NCBI RefSeq assembly: GCF_000004195.4
Contig: NC_030679.2
Coordinates: 37,437,712 to 37,501,711, forward strand
Source: Xenopus tropicalis
Taxonomy: Eukaryota; Chordata; Amphibia; Anura; Pipidae
DNA: 64,000 nucleotides
Reading direction: 5' to 3'
Position 1 is the stretch's first letter. Every line of letters begins with the position of its first letter. The notes under the pieces were generated by a model. It did not search any database. It was given only the letters and a program-made list of their open reading frames with translations, and was not told where the DNA came from. The position numbers and the translations under genes were made by a program. This document shows positions 35,901-43,424 of this stretch, in pieces.

Positions 35901-38127
35901 ATTTAAAATATACCATGCAGTTTTGGTCTCCAGTGCTCAAAGTTTAACAATTTACATGTTTTTACTTTCGCATCTGCTGTTTTTGGTCCGAAAACTTTGC
36001 AGGCAGTCGTAACCATGGATGACTTCTGCTCTACCCTTATGTCTGCACTGACAGGAGGGCCAACTAGAGAAAAGGGGATTTTAGACTAACCGGTTAGTCT
36101 CACCGGTTTTCAGTACATGGTCTTGGGTCTATTCATTTTTCACTATCATTTTTGCCATTGTCTCTTGCTCATCTTTCTACTGTGTTGTCTCCACCTGTCT
36201 GAGCTTTACATTGATCTGGTAAGTAGTGGCACAGCCAGCACATATATTGGGAAAGAGGAGTCTTGTTCTTCTGACTGCCTCAAGAGGTGAAAGAAAGACA
36301 AAACCTCTACGTGTGCAATAACAGTCCGGGCTTACTAGAAAGGAATTTTCCGGTAAGTCTAAAATCCCCTTTTTTTTACCAAGGGAGTGCTGGTCCTGCT
36401 ACATTGCAAACACAGTCATTTTCACTTGGCTTTCATTTCATATTGTCCCCAGAAAAGCTGGTTGAGGAAGACTTGGAGGAGGACCACGATGGTAAGAAGT
36501 TACTGAAAAAGAGCTATGGCAACAATGTGATTCTAAAAGAAATGACTTATGACTTCATTATTATTATTAACATGTTTTTACAAAGGGCCAACATATTCTG
36601 CAGCACTGTAGAATAAGTAGCTTTATACACCTGCTCAAAAGAGCTTAAAGCAGTGGTTCTCAACCTGTGGGTCGCCACCCCTTTGGGGGTCGAATGACCC
36701 TTTCACTGGGGTAGCCCAAGACTATGGGAAAACACATATTTCCAATGGTCTTAGGAATAATTTTATGGTTGGGGGTCATCACAACATGAGGAGGTTCCAT
36801 CTAAATATTCAGAAAGGGCTTTTTACACTGAGTTATGAAGTTGTGGAATTCACACTGGCTGATACATTACCATTTTGCCTTCCTCTGGATCAACTAGTAG
36901 TTAGGCAGGTTATATATAGGCTATATATATAGCCTATATATATAGGCATTATGGTTGAACTTGATGGACGTATGTCTTTTTTCAACCCAACTTACTATGT
37001 TACTATGTATTACAGTAGATAGCTTCAGAGATTGGATGGCTTTTTAGCAAACCAGAAAATACAGGGCTACTGAAAATAGCTCTTAGTAGAAAGGTGATCC
37101 AGAGACTAGTCCATTTGTCACTTTGGAGTCTGAATGGAATTTTTCCCTCTCTGAGGCAAATTCATGAGGCTTCAAATGGAGCAGGTTTCACTTAGATATT
37201 AAAGGTCAATTTTTTTTTCAACCTATGTAAAAGCAATTCATTTCATTTGTTTTTTTGCAGTGTTCACCCCAGAAAAGCTAATTTTAGTGCGTGAGGAATA
37301 CCTGGAGGCAGATGCGGCTGGTAAGAAGTTACTGGAGAAGCGCTATGGCAAGCATAAGATACTAAAAGCAGTGGAAAGAAAATCTACTGAATGGCTGGAG
37401 ACAAATACCCAGCAGTGCCCAAACTGCAATGCCAGTATCCAGGCAAGTCAAGGAACAAACTGCAACCTTTAGCACTAAGTCCTTGCCCGACTCTCCATTT
37501 TTTGTTAAAGAATAATAGTTAGTTATACAGTATGTGTGCATACAAATCAGTTGCATCAAACCTTCCAGTGGATTACAAGTCCCTGGGAGCATTGTGTTAC
37601 TGCCTGCAATTGTTTTATTAAACTGGCGCAACCTATAAACCATAAATTTCTTAATAGTACCCACTGCATGTTTACTTCTACAGAAAGATGGCGGCTGCAA
37701 CAAGATGATTTGTAGAAAATGTAACAAAGACTTCTGTTGGCTGTGCTTTGCTGTACTGTCCACAGAAAACCCGTACGATCATTTCAAAGATATTTCATCA
37801 GGCTGCTTCAATCAGTAAGTGCACAAAGGTTTCTTTTGGATGTTGCTATAATGTATAATATGTACTGATAAACCTGTGTATTAATTCGCTGTAACACAAG
37901 AGTACATAATGTATAAACTCTTTTTATAAACCAGTTTTTGTACTCTTTTTTGGGAGCACAGTACCTGCTTCCTCTTAGTCCTGTGCAGCTTCCATAAAAC
38001 TTTTGTACGTTATATCCAGACCGGATCTGCATCTGTGGTAGTGCTTATGTGAAACAGGGCACATCATTTGCAGGATCAACGGTTATGACTGTGTCAGTCT
38101 GACAGGATATCTACAACCAATGTGCTC

Positions 38128-38166
<39 letters not shown>

Positions 38167-38228
38167 CGTAGATAGATTGATAGTAGCTACTAATATATTT
38201 TATTTTTTAATTGTTTTGCAGGATGTGA
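26815..38228 (+). CDS. RNF14-like RBR E3 ubiquitin ligase, copy 2 (intact, 450 residues)
   Basis: Join of 26815-26968, 28501-28652, 29722-30231, 31672-31900, 37273-37442, 37684-37814 and 38222-38228, giving 1353 bases with matching phases. The RWD domain fills about residues 8-135. RING1 ligands are C214, C217, C232, H234, C237, C240, C259, C264. IBR ligands are C303, C308, C323, C326, C331, C334, H339, C344. Rcat has C397, C400, catalytic C410 in GGCNKM, then C415, C418, C423, C426, H438, C446. As in RNF14, ubiquitin would pass from an E2 through C410 to a substrate; the RWD domain of mammalian RNF14 links it to GCN1. It is 24 residues shorter than human RNF14 (474), chiefly lacking the acidic tail. 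Exons are very similar to copy 1, so the pair is a local duplication. It is rnf14-like; one-to-one orthology is not proved. Confidence 0.9.
27029..27536. mobile_element. hAT-like element in copy 2 intron 1, with exact duplication
   Basis: Starts CAGTGCTGTCCAACTT and ends AAGTTTTGGACTG, flanked by a perfect 8-base duplication CTCTAGTC (27021-27028, 27537-27544). The matching site in copy 1 (near 5142) is empty and reads CTCTTGTC once. The insertion therefore came after the gene duplication, or was lost from copy 1. Confidence 0.9.
27545..28500 (+). other. Rest of copy 2 intron 1
   Basis: AT-rich. A short GAG-rich stretch lies near 28220. The sequence just before exon 2 matches the copy 1 acceptor region (CTTACCCAAG). 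No other feature. Confidence 0.5.
28501..28652 (+). CDS. Copy 2 exon 2: rest of RWD core
   Basis: 152 bases from GTGACTGTGC to CCAAGTCAG before GTAAAA. Encodes DCASNEYMGSFESIVSFLPP and FELPPGYPSTDPPAFTLS. Differs from copy 1 by a few residues (ESIV for EDIV, ILNF for ILDF). Confidence 0.92.
28653..29721 (+). other. Copy 2 intron 2
   Basis: GT-AG intron of 1.07 kb. No transposon recognised. The last 80 bases parallel copy 1 intron 2. Confidence 0.5.
29722..30231 (+). CDS. Copy 2 exon 3: end of RWD, linker and RING1
   Basis: 510 bases (170 codons, residues 103-272). Encodes LWEEYAGGVVLFAWMQFLKE, a linker with SGISDSCSAT, which is the segment lost in copy 1, and an acidic helix (AIQDVESVAALIDCILDF). 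RING1 then follows, MCNICFSEK to NCPEPKC. Donor CACAG before GTAACC. Confidence 0.95.
30232..31671 (+). other. Copy 2 intron 3
   Basis: GT-AG intron, 1.44 kb, AT-rich. Its first 250 bases and last 100 bases resemble copy 1 intron 3. It lacks the LINE tail and the 11033-type repeat present there. No exon. Confidence 0.5.
31672..31900 (+). CDS. Copy 2 exon 4: IBR domain
   Basis: 229 bases, residues 273-348. Encodes VKLLVGEELFSRYDRLLLQS, then the IBR cysteines in CPLLNC, CSNC, FCTLC and YHGVAGC. Ends ACAACAG before GTTAGT, phase 1. Confidence 0.95.
32413..33945 (+). mobile_element. DIRS-like remnant: Gag-like coding DNA between inverted repeats
   Basis: The left end (near 32430, GGCCCTCCTGTTAGTGCAGA) and the right end (near 33905, GCACTAACAGTCCGGGCC) are inverted repeats that also share TTGTTCTTCTG and GTGAA segments. 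Between them, plus-strand coding remnants read ILQAEEAAFQDPMDKRMKT and LFGPDLKQIIMDIMGGK, with stops between blocks; this resembles the Gag region of DIRS elements. RT and recombinase are absent, so it is an internally deleted, dead copy. Confidence 0.55.
33463..33711 (+). pseudogene. Gag-like remnant of the DIRS-related element
   Basis: Open for 82 codons with MDIGRLVVKAAASLVMAQHA and LFGPDLKQIIMDIMGGK. Upstream blocks (33210-33380) read in other frames or past stops. Assignment to Gag is by recalled resemblance only. Confidence 0.45.
34100..34202 (+). pseudogene. Partial exon 5 duplicate, unit 1
   Basis: Preceded by a pyrimidine-rich tract and TTGTCCCCAG at 34099. Reads EKLVEEDLEEDQDGKKLLKK in the exon-5 phase, then SYGNNVILKEMTYDF and runs into ATT repeats. 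No donor follows; the Rcat cysteines are missing. Confidence 0.85.
34425..34735 (+). mobile_element. CR1-like LINE fragment in unit 1
   Basis: Matches the pol segment at 6150-6450 (ATGGAGAAGGACCTTGGAGT, then CCAGGCAGCAGCTGCAAGG). One extra base near 34562 breaks the frame. The parallel copy in unit 2 is at 35625-35935. Confidence 0.75.
35305..35406 (+). pseudogene. Partial exon 5 duplicate, unit 2
   Basis: Acceptor GTCCCCAG ends at 35304. Reads EKLFEEDLEEDQDGKKLLKK and truncates at the same point as unit 1. Confidence 0.85.
35625..35935 (+). mobile_element. CR1-like LINE fragment in unit 2
   Basis: Reads WQMRCIVDKCKVMYLGCKY then GKSIMEKDLGVLVDNKLGCS, the same RT C-terminal segment as the LINE in copy 1. 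It entered the array before the 1.2-kb unit was duplicated. Confidence 0.78.
36453..36557 (+). pseudogene. Partial exon 5 duplicate, unit 3
   Basis: Acceptor TTGTCCCCAG ends at 36452. Reads EKLVEEDLEEDHDGKKLLKK and truncates into the ATT-rich repeat near 36557. Confidence 0.85.
36651..36793 (+). mobile_element. SPIN-like hAT fragment
   Basis: Starts CAGTGGTTCTCAACCTGTGG and continues GTCGCCACCCCTTTGGGGGT, then GGAAAACACATATTTCC, closely resembling the SPIN (Space Invaders) non-autonomous hAT consensus as I remember it. It stops at ACAACATGAG, where a LINE tail begins, so the right terminus is lost. Confidence 0.7.
36794..37015 (+). mobile_element. CR1-like LINE tail
   Basis: Contains TTCCATCTAAATATTCAGAA, then CCTCTGGATCAACTAGTAGT and the terminal CTTACTATGTTACTATGTA. 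An AT-rich palindrome (TATATAGCCTATATATA) interrupts it near 36925. Confidence 0.75.
37273..37442 (+). CDS. Copy 2 exon 5: helix and first half of Rcat
   Basis: Acceptor TTCACCCCAG ends at 37272; an upstream CAG at 37258-37260 could serve as an alternative and would add 12 bases. Encodes EKLILVREEYLEADAAGKKL through CPNCNASIQ (residues 349-405). The donor is CAG before GCAAGT, a GC donor. Confidence 0.92.
37684..37814 (+). CDS. Copy 2 exon 6: catalytic half of Rcat
   Basis: Acceptor TTCTACAG ends at 37683. Encodes KDGGCNKMICRKCNKDFCWL with the catalytic cysteine in GGC, then H438 and C446. Ends AATCA before GTAAGT. Confidence 0.93.
37815..38221 (+). other. Copy 2 intron 6
   Basis: Only 407 bases, against 3.7 kb in copy 1; it lacks the Tc1 elements. 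Holds a GATA microsatellite (38128-38166). Confidence 0.8.
38128..38166. repeat. GATA tetranucleotide microsatellite
   Basis: About nine uninterrupted GATA units followed by degenerate ones. Likely length-variable. Confidence 0.95.
38222..38228 (+). CDS. Copy 2 exon 7: last codons
   Basis: After TTGTTTTGCAG, the first base completes glutamine, then methionine and TGA at 38226-38228. The downstream sequence (CTAACCATCAGTGCATA) aligns with the copy 1 3' UTR, which supports the splice site. AATAAA signals occur near 38396 and 38407. Confidence 0.75.
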
Positions 38229-41200
38229 AAAGAAGATAGGGCAGAGCCCGAAACATGAACACTAACCATCAGTGCATAGGAGGATGCGCTGTTATTGGCA
38301 CATTGTTAAAGAGTGTTTTCCCTTAAACGGACACAAACAATATGATGAGAGAAATGCAGAAAAGTACCCTTATACCTCAGTGCCTGTTTAGTGGAAAATA
38401 AATGGCAAATAAACCACAGCCCTTTTATATATAAATATGGTGAATGATGAATGTTAGTGACAATATCATATTGTTTTATTTGCTCCATTCACTACAAATA
38501 ATTCAGCAGAAGCTTAGAAAAAGCAACATGTTTGATAACATTTATCCCAAGCAAGATGGGGACATGCACTGAAGGCAAGTCTAGCCTATAGGAGATGTTA
38601 AACTAATCATGGAGTCAATATACCTTGCCAACAACCTAGTGTCAGTTGTAGAGTCTTTTGGAAAACTAGTTCTAGTTGAAAGTGAGCTAATTACACATTT
38701 ACATAAAAAGTAGGAGCAGTATCACAGTTGGGGGTTCCCATTGTAGTGTAGAGCATTCTGATCAGCATACTGGTATGTAGAGCCAGGGGAGTGGATCCAC
38801 ATGTGGGGGCATCATTATAAGGCCACAGTGCAGTGCTCAATGGAAGCCTTGGCGGAACCTCCTCATTTTTTATGACCACAACCACAATGGTCACAGTTGC
38901 CCAAGCATTTAAAGACCCTTAAGCGTTTGCAAAAGGTGCAACCCGTACGGTCCCTTTGGATGTCACTGTGGGGAAATGGGTCTATTCAACATTTTAATGT
39001 GTTACCAGGTACTAACTGTTGGGCCACCCAGGAAATCTAAATTCTACATGACATAGCTGAAAAGGGGATATACAGCAGTTTCAGACCCTCAGAGATAGTC
39101 ACCACCTACCTCAGTCTATGTTTTTCTGGTACCGGTATCTTCAACTTTGGCATGCCTTTAGAACTTAATTTCCAACTAGGCCAAATGAAGTAGTGGACTC
39201 TACCCTTGATTCATATTTATGAATTGAGGACCTCAGCAAACCGATGTCCTGGTTTTATATCATCTTATGGCCAAATCATGAGAAAAATAGATCGGAGATA
39301 TACCGGATCTTGATAAGGAACTGTTGGTAGACATTGAAAAGCAGGTTCCTGCTATAACCATGTCAGTCCGACACAGGTACATACAAGTAAAGTTTCTTTA
39401 TCGAGTGTATCTTACACTGTATAGACTTTTGAAGTTGTACCCACTGACCTCTGATCAGTTTGTAAAGTGTTGTCAAGATGTGGGCTGTTACAGTCATGTA
39501 TTCTAGGACTGTTCCCTCATTCAATGTTTCTAGGGAGAAGTGCTGTAATATACCTCCTATACCCTGAATGTTCTATGTAACAAGTCCCCACTGGTATGCT
39601 TACTGATTATGCCCCATAACCTGGGACTTGAACTCCTCTATAACGCTACAAAATGCTATATTACTTTACTTGAAGTCTACAGCTCCTCCATTTCTCATCT
39701 TTTGGCAATAATTGGTGAATTATACCCTCCCAGTCAGTACTGACATACCTGTCCCAGGGCTGCCCAAAGATGTCTGAGGTGATCTGGGGTCCATGGCTGC
39801 AGTGCTTGACACCCCTGCTGACCCAATGTGTAACATTGATGGATATGTCCTCTACTGGCTTTCGATCTCACCAAGACAAGCTGATGTCCTTCCTAGTTGA
39901 CCATCCATGGGCAGGGCCAAATCATACTGATATGATTGTTGGCCCCTGCAGGAGTACAGTGACACATTGGGTGAGGACCTTATGGTTGTGATGATGCAGT
40001 CCTTGCCTGTCGCAGGAAGGCAGGACCAAGCCCTCCATACACGGGGGGCCAAATTGGCAGCTTTTACTGGCCCATATGTACCCAGCTTTATCTATAAATC
40101 TAAATGACACACATTTTCTATTTCCTTCTGGAAAATAAATAATCTGTACCCTGATATATGGGGGGACCATGACTTGGACCTTTTGTTTTAAACAGGACAA
40201 GGGCCCCAGATCCCTATTATAGTGTTTTAACATCCACAGGAGTGCAGCCATTGCAGTCCAGATGCCATTAATCAGATATTCCAAATCACATGCCTATGTT
40301 TTTTTTTTGTTTTTATGCCAATCAAAACAACTTTTACATTTCTGTAATTGACTCTGCCAAAGCGACAACCAGTAAACTTAGTGGCCATATATACTTTGAT
40401 ATAGCTTGCTCTCTGACCAATTGGCCCATGGGCCAAACAGATGGAGGCCTTGGAGGGCATACAAGGGCAACGCATCATAAGGCCACCTTCCTATTGTTCT
40501 AATTGTTTACACAAAGAGCCTGAACCCAAGGTGCAATCCCGTGGTACAATGTGCCTCCAGTGCCTCCATGTGCCCCACAGAAAGATAATTCAGGACTTAA
40601 GCCACCACCACCCATGTATACATGCAGTTTACTACTAACATAGGCAGGAAAGGGTAAGGAAAATTGAACTGCGCAGCAGACACCATTGGACCCAACAACT
40701 GGAACAGCAGGGAGAGAAGCTGCATCTGCACCAACCATGCACTGGCATGACTGAGCAATATTCCTAGTGCATACATATGAGTGGGCCAGCGTACACGTAC
40801 CAATAATACTCTAAAATGACTTTTTTCGACAATATAATTAGCATGTACTGTACATGCTTGGCCAGTTTTCATCCTCCAAGGTCAGGATTTTGAAGGTGAA
40901 TTCTGTATTTTTATAGCACTTAGTAAAATGAATGTGCTAACATTGTTACAGCATGTTACAACATTGTTTATTGTCCTACTTATTCATGGAGTCTTCAGAA
41001 AGCTGAATAGAAAAATAATTTAGTATATACAGTATAGAGATATATGTACTACTGTAAATGTGCCTGAAATGCATGTTTACCAAATATAAAGCACAGATAA
41101 CTCGTGTAACTAGAGTAACCATCTTTCAGGAGACACCGGCTGTTCCTGGAATTAATTCATTGTAATTACTGCAACTGACTTCCTTCCCAAAGCCTTCAAA

Positions 41201-41773
41201 TTGGCTGTTGTAGGTCTGACCAGCGGAAGCTAAACACAGTTCAGTAGAATCTCAGGCTTTAATTTAATTGTACTAGAAGGTCAGCTTGGTTAAAAAAAAC
41301 TGTAGTCTCTTTCTTCATATGTGGCATAGAGAAATCTCGAGAACAGCAATGTTTACTACAAGGAAGCTATGACTCTTTGAAACTGCACTGGAGCCACTTT
41401 GGATTGCACTGTTGTTATATATTTTGTTTGGATTCTTTGCCAGCTCTTAGTGGTCCATGTATTATACCTACCACATTTTACAGTGTTGTCTTTACAAGTC
41501 CAGCTGTATTGTCCCAATTTGGTTTTGCACCCATATTTTCCGGCAAATTCATAGCAACAGTCGTGCCTGCCTTCATTGGTTGTACATACCTGTAGCAGTA
41601 TTTACAATCATTCCTGTTTTTTTTTAATGACCCTGCCTTGATATGAAGAAATGGGCACACACTAGTATTAAAATATATTGCTGGTAAATAGTCTTTTGTG
41701 CTTGGCATATCTATTTGTTTTTCACTTAAATACCTGTATTCACCTTTGAAGATATTGTTTAATTCATCATACT
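38229..41773. other. Intergenic DNA after copy 2
   Basis: The probable copy 2 3' UTR ends near 38420. After that I see no exon or well-bounded element; short open frames lack coding character. Confidence 0.5.
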
Positions 41774-42302
41774 GGGAGACTTTCCTTGGGCCGGGTTGGA
41801 GCTGCAGAGTGCCATTGAGCCCTATGGGAGACTTTCCTTGGGCCGGGTTGGAGCTGCAGAGTGCCATTGAGCCCTATGGGCGACTTTCCTTGGGCCGGGT
41901 TGGAGCTGCAGAGTGCCATTGAGCCCTATGGGAGACTTTCCTTGGGCCAGGTTGGAGCTGCAGAGTGCCATTGAGCCCTATGGGAGACTTTCCTTGGGCC
42001 AGGTTGGAGCTGCAGAGTGCCATTGAGCCCTATGGGAGACTTTCCTTGGGCCGGGTTGGAGCTGCAGAGTGCCATTGAGCCCTATGGGAGACTTTCCTTG
42101 GGCCAGGTTGGAGCTGCAGAGTGCCATTGAGCCCTATGGGAGACTTTCCTTGGGCCGGGTTGGAGCTGCAGAGTGCCATTGAGCCCTATGGGAGACTTTC
42201 CTTGGGCCAGGTTGGAGCTGCAGAGTGCCATTGATTCCTATGGGAGACTTTCCTTGGGCCGGGTTGGAGCTGCAGAGTGCCATTGAGTCCTATGGGAGAC
42301 TT
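41774..42302. repeat. 52-bp minisatellite, about 10 copies
   Basis: Unit GGGAGACTTTCCTTGGGCCG then GGTTGGAGCTGCAGAGTGCC and ATTGAGCCCTAT. Units differ by few substitutions (CCGGG or CCAGG; GAGCCC or GATTCC or GAGTCC), so the array is young or homogenised. Confidence 0.95.
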
Positions 42303-42339
42303 CAAAAATCATGCACACAAGGATCAAAGTCAGAAAGGT

Positions 42340-42490
42340 TTTCCTGCATTTTACGATCGTAAAATACGGAACAATCATATACGAATTTTTCGTACTTTAA
42401 AAAGCACAATACAAAAAAAATTTTTTTGATAATATTTTTTTGTATTGTGCTTTTTAAGGGTACGAAAATTGTACTTTGATAAATGTGTCC
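42340..42490. repeat. Long AT-rich hairpin
   Basis: TACTTTAAAAAGCACAATAC near 42393 pairs with GTATTGTGCTTTTTAAGGGT near 42444, with outer arms AATTTTTCGTAC and GTACGAAAATT. The loop is A- and T-rich. It looks like a MITE core. Confidence 0.8.
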
Positions 42491-42816
42491 CTAAGTGTAC
42501 TGACATGTAGGATCAAGGAAGACAAGGAGTTTATGACATGAAGTAAATTAAACTTCCATTTTCAGTGAATTATTTTTTCCATAATAATTTGCTGTTGGTT
42601 GTTCTTAATCAAATGTCAAGCTTGAATGCCATTTAAAAGAACAATTCTAGGCAGTAAAATCATTTGTGTAAACAAATTAGATATAGCACCAAAGAGTGAC
42701 TGAGAGATCCAATTTACTCATTTCAGATTCATATCTTATCAACAGTGATAAAAATTCGACTAACATTTTGGCACCCCCCCCCCCCCCCAAGTGGATAAGG
42801 CTTTCCTTTTCCTTTA

Positions 42817-43027
42817 GGCTAATGTCCCACGGAGAGATCAGTTGCCCGCGATAGATCTCTGCTACAGCGAGCGGCTATTCTCTTGCTACGACTTTGGAAA
42901 ACTGAAAGAATGCACAGGCCTTTCCACCAGTGATTCCACCACCCTCTATTGCCGAATGAAAGATTAGTCAACCACTGTAGCAGAGATCTATCACGGGCGA
43001 CTAGTCTCTCCATGGAACATTAGACCT
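42817..43027. mobile_element. MITE with inverted repeats of about 50 bp
   Basis: Left AGGCTAATGTCCCACGGAGA continuing through ATAGATCTCTGCTACAG pairs with right CTGTAGCAGAGATCTAT to CATGGAACATTAGACCT. About 210 bp, no coding capacity. It abuts the next element. Confidence 0.75.
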
Positions 43028-43424
43028 AAAGGAGAAGGAAAGGTAAGCTTTATCAGAAAGGTCTATGTAAATACAGCCATAGGCACTCACAGAAACGCTG
43101 CACTGACTTCTCTGTGAAAAGATTTTTTGTGTCTGTAATTGCTGTGCCAGTTGTGCCCCCCCCTTAGGAATGTGGATCTGAGCCAATCAGCAGGAAGCTG
43201 ACTCATATTCTTACACACTGAGCATGTTCACTTGGTCTGAGTGACTGTGCAGGAGCAAGGCATTATGGGAACTTTCTTTACACAGCTCAGCGTTTTTTCT
43301 TCCTGTTTGGCTTCTGATCATCTGAACAAGTGAAATATGGGGAGACTTAAGGGCACTATTGAGACAACTGAAGGCGGCCTGCAGCTTGAGATTAACTCTT
43401 TATTAGCCTTTCCTTCTCCTTTAA
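43026..43424. mobile_element. MITE with TTAA-type end (second copy)
   Basis: Starts CTAAAGGAGAAGGAAAGG and ends CCTTTCCTTCTCCTTTAA. The left TTAA is changed to CTAA. Internal sequence (TTTATCAGAAAGGTCTATGT) matches the reverse strand of the element at 23333-23718. Confidence 0.75.

Larger units (their letters stand above)
33790..36600 (+). repeat. Three tandem 1.2-kb units, each with a partial exon 5
   Basis: The string GTGGCACAGCCAGCACATAT occurs at about 33811, 35021 and 36226, spacings of 1210 and 1205. Each unit carries, in order, the DIRS-like right end, the exon-5 fragment with acceptor, a TTATTATTA-rich repeat, and (units 1 and 2) a CR1-like LINE fragment. Units 2 and 3 begin after an inverted copy of the DIRS-like end (CACTGACAGGAGGGCC). 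The third unit lacks the LINE part. Confidence 0.85.
31901..37272 (+). other. Copy 2 intron 4, containing partial exon-5 repeats
   Basis: A 5.4-kb intron holding a DIRS-like remnant (32413-33945), three tandem 1.2-kb units each with a partial exon 5, a SPIN-like hAT fragment and a LINE tail. Bases 31901-32412 are plain AT-rich sequence. The corresponding intron of copy 1 (12040-15172) has none of these. Confidence 0.75.

Noticed and set aside
37260..37272. Use of the CAG at 37258-37260 as the main acceptor of exon 5
   Set aside because: It would keep the frame but add four codons not present in copy 1; the CCCCAG at 37272 aligns with the acceptors of copy 1 and of all three partial copies. 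It may still be used as an alternative.
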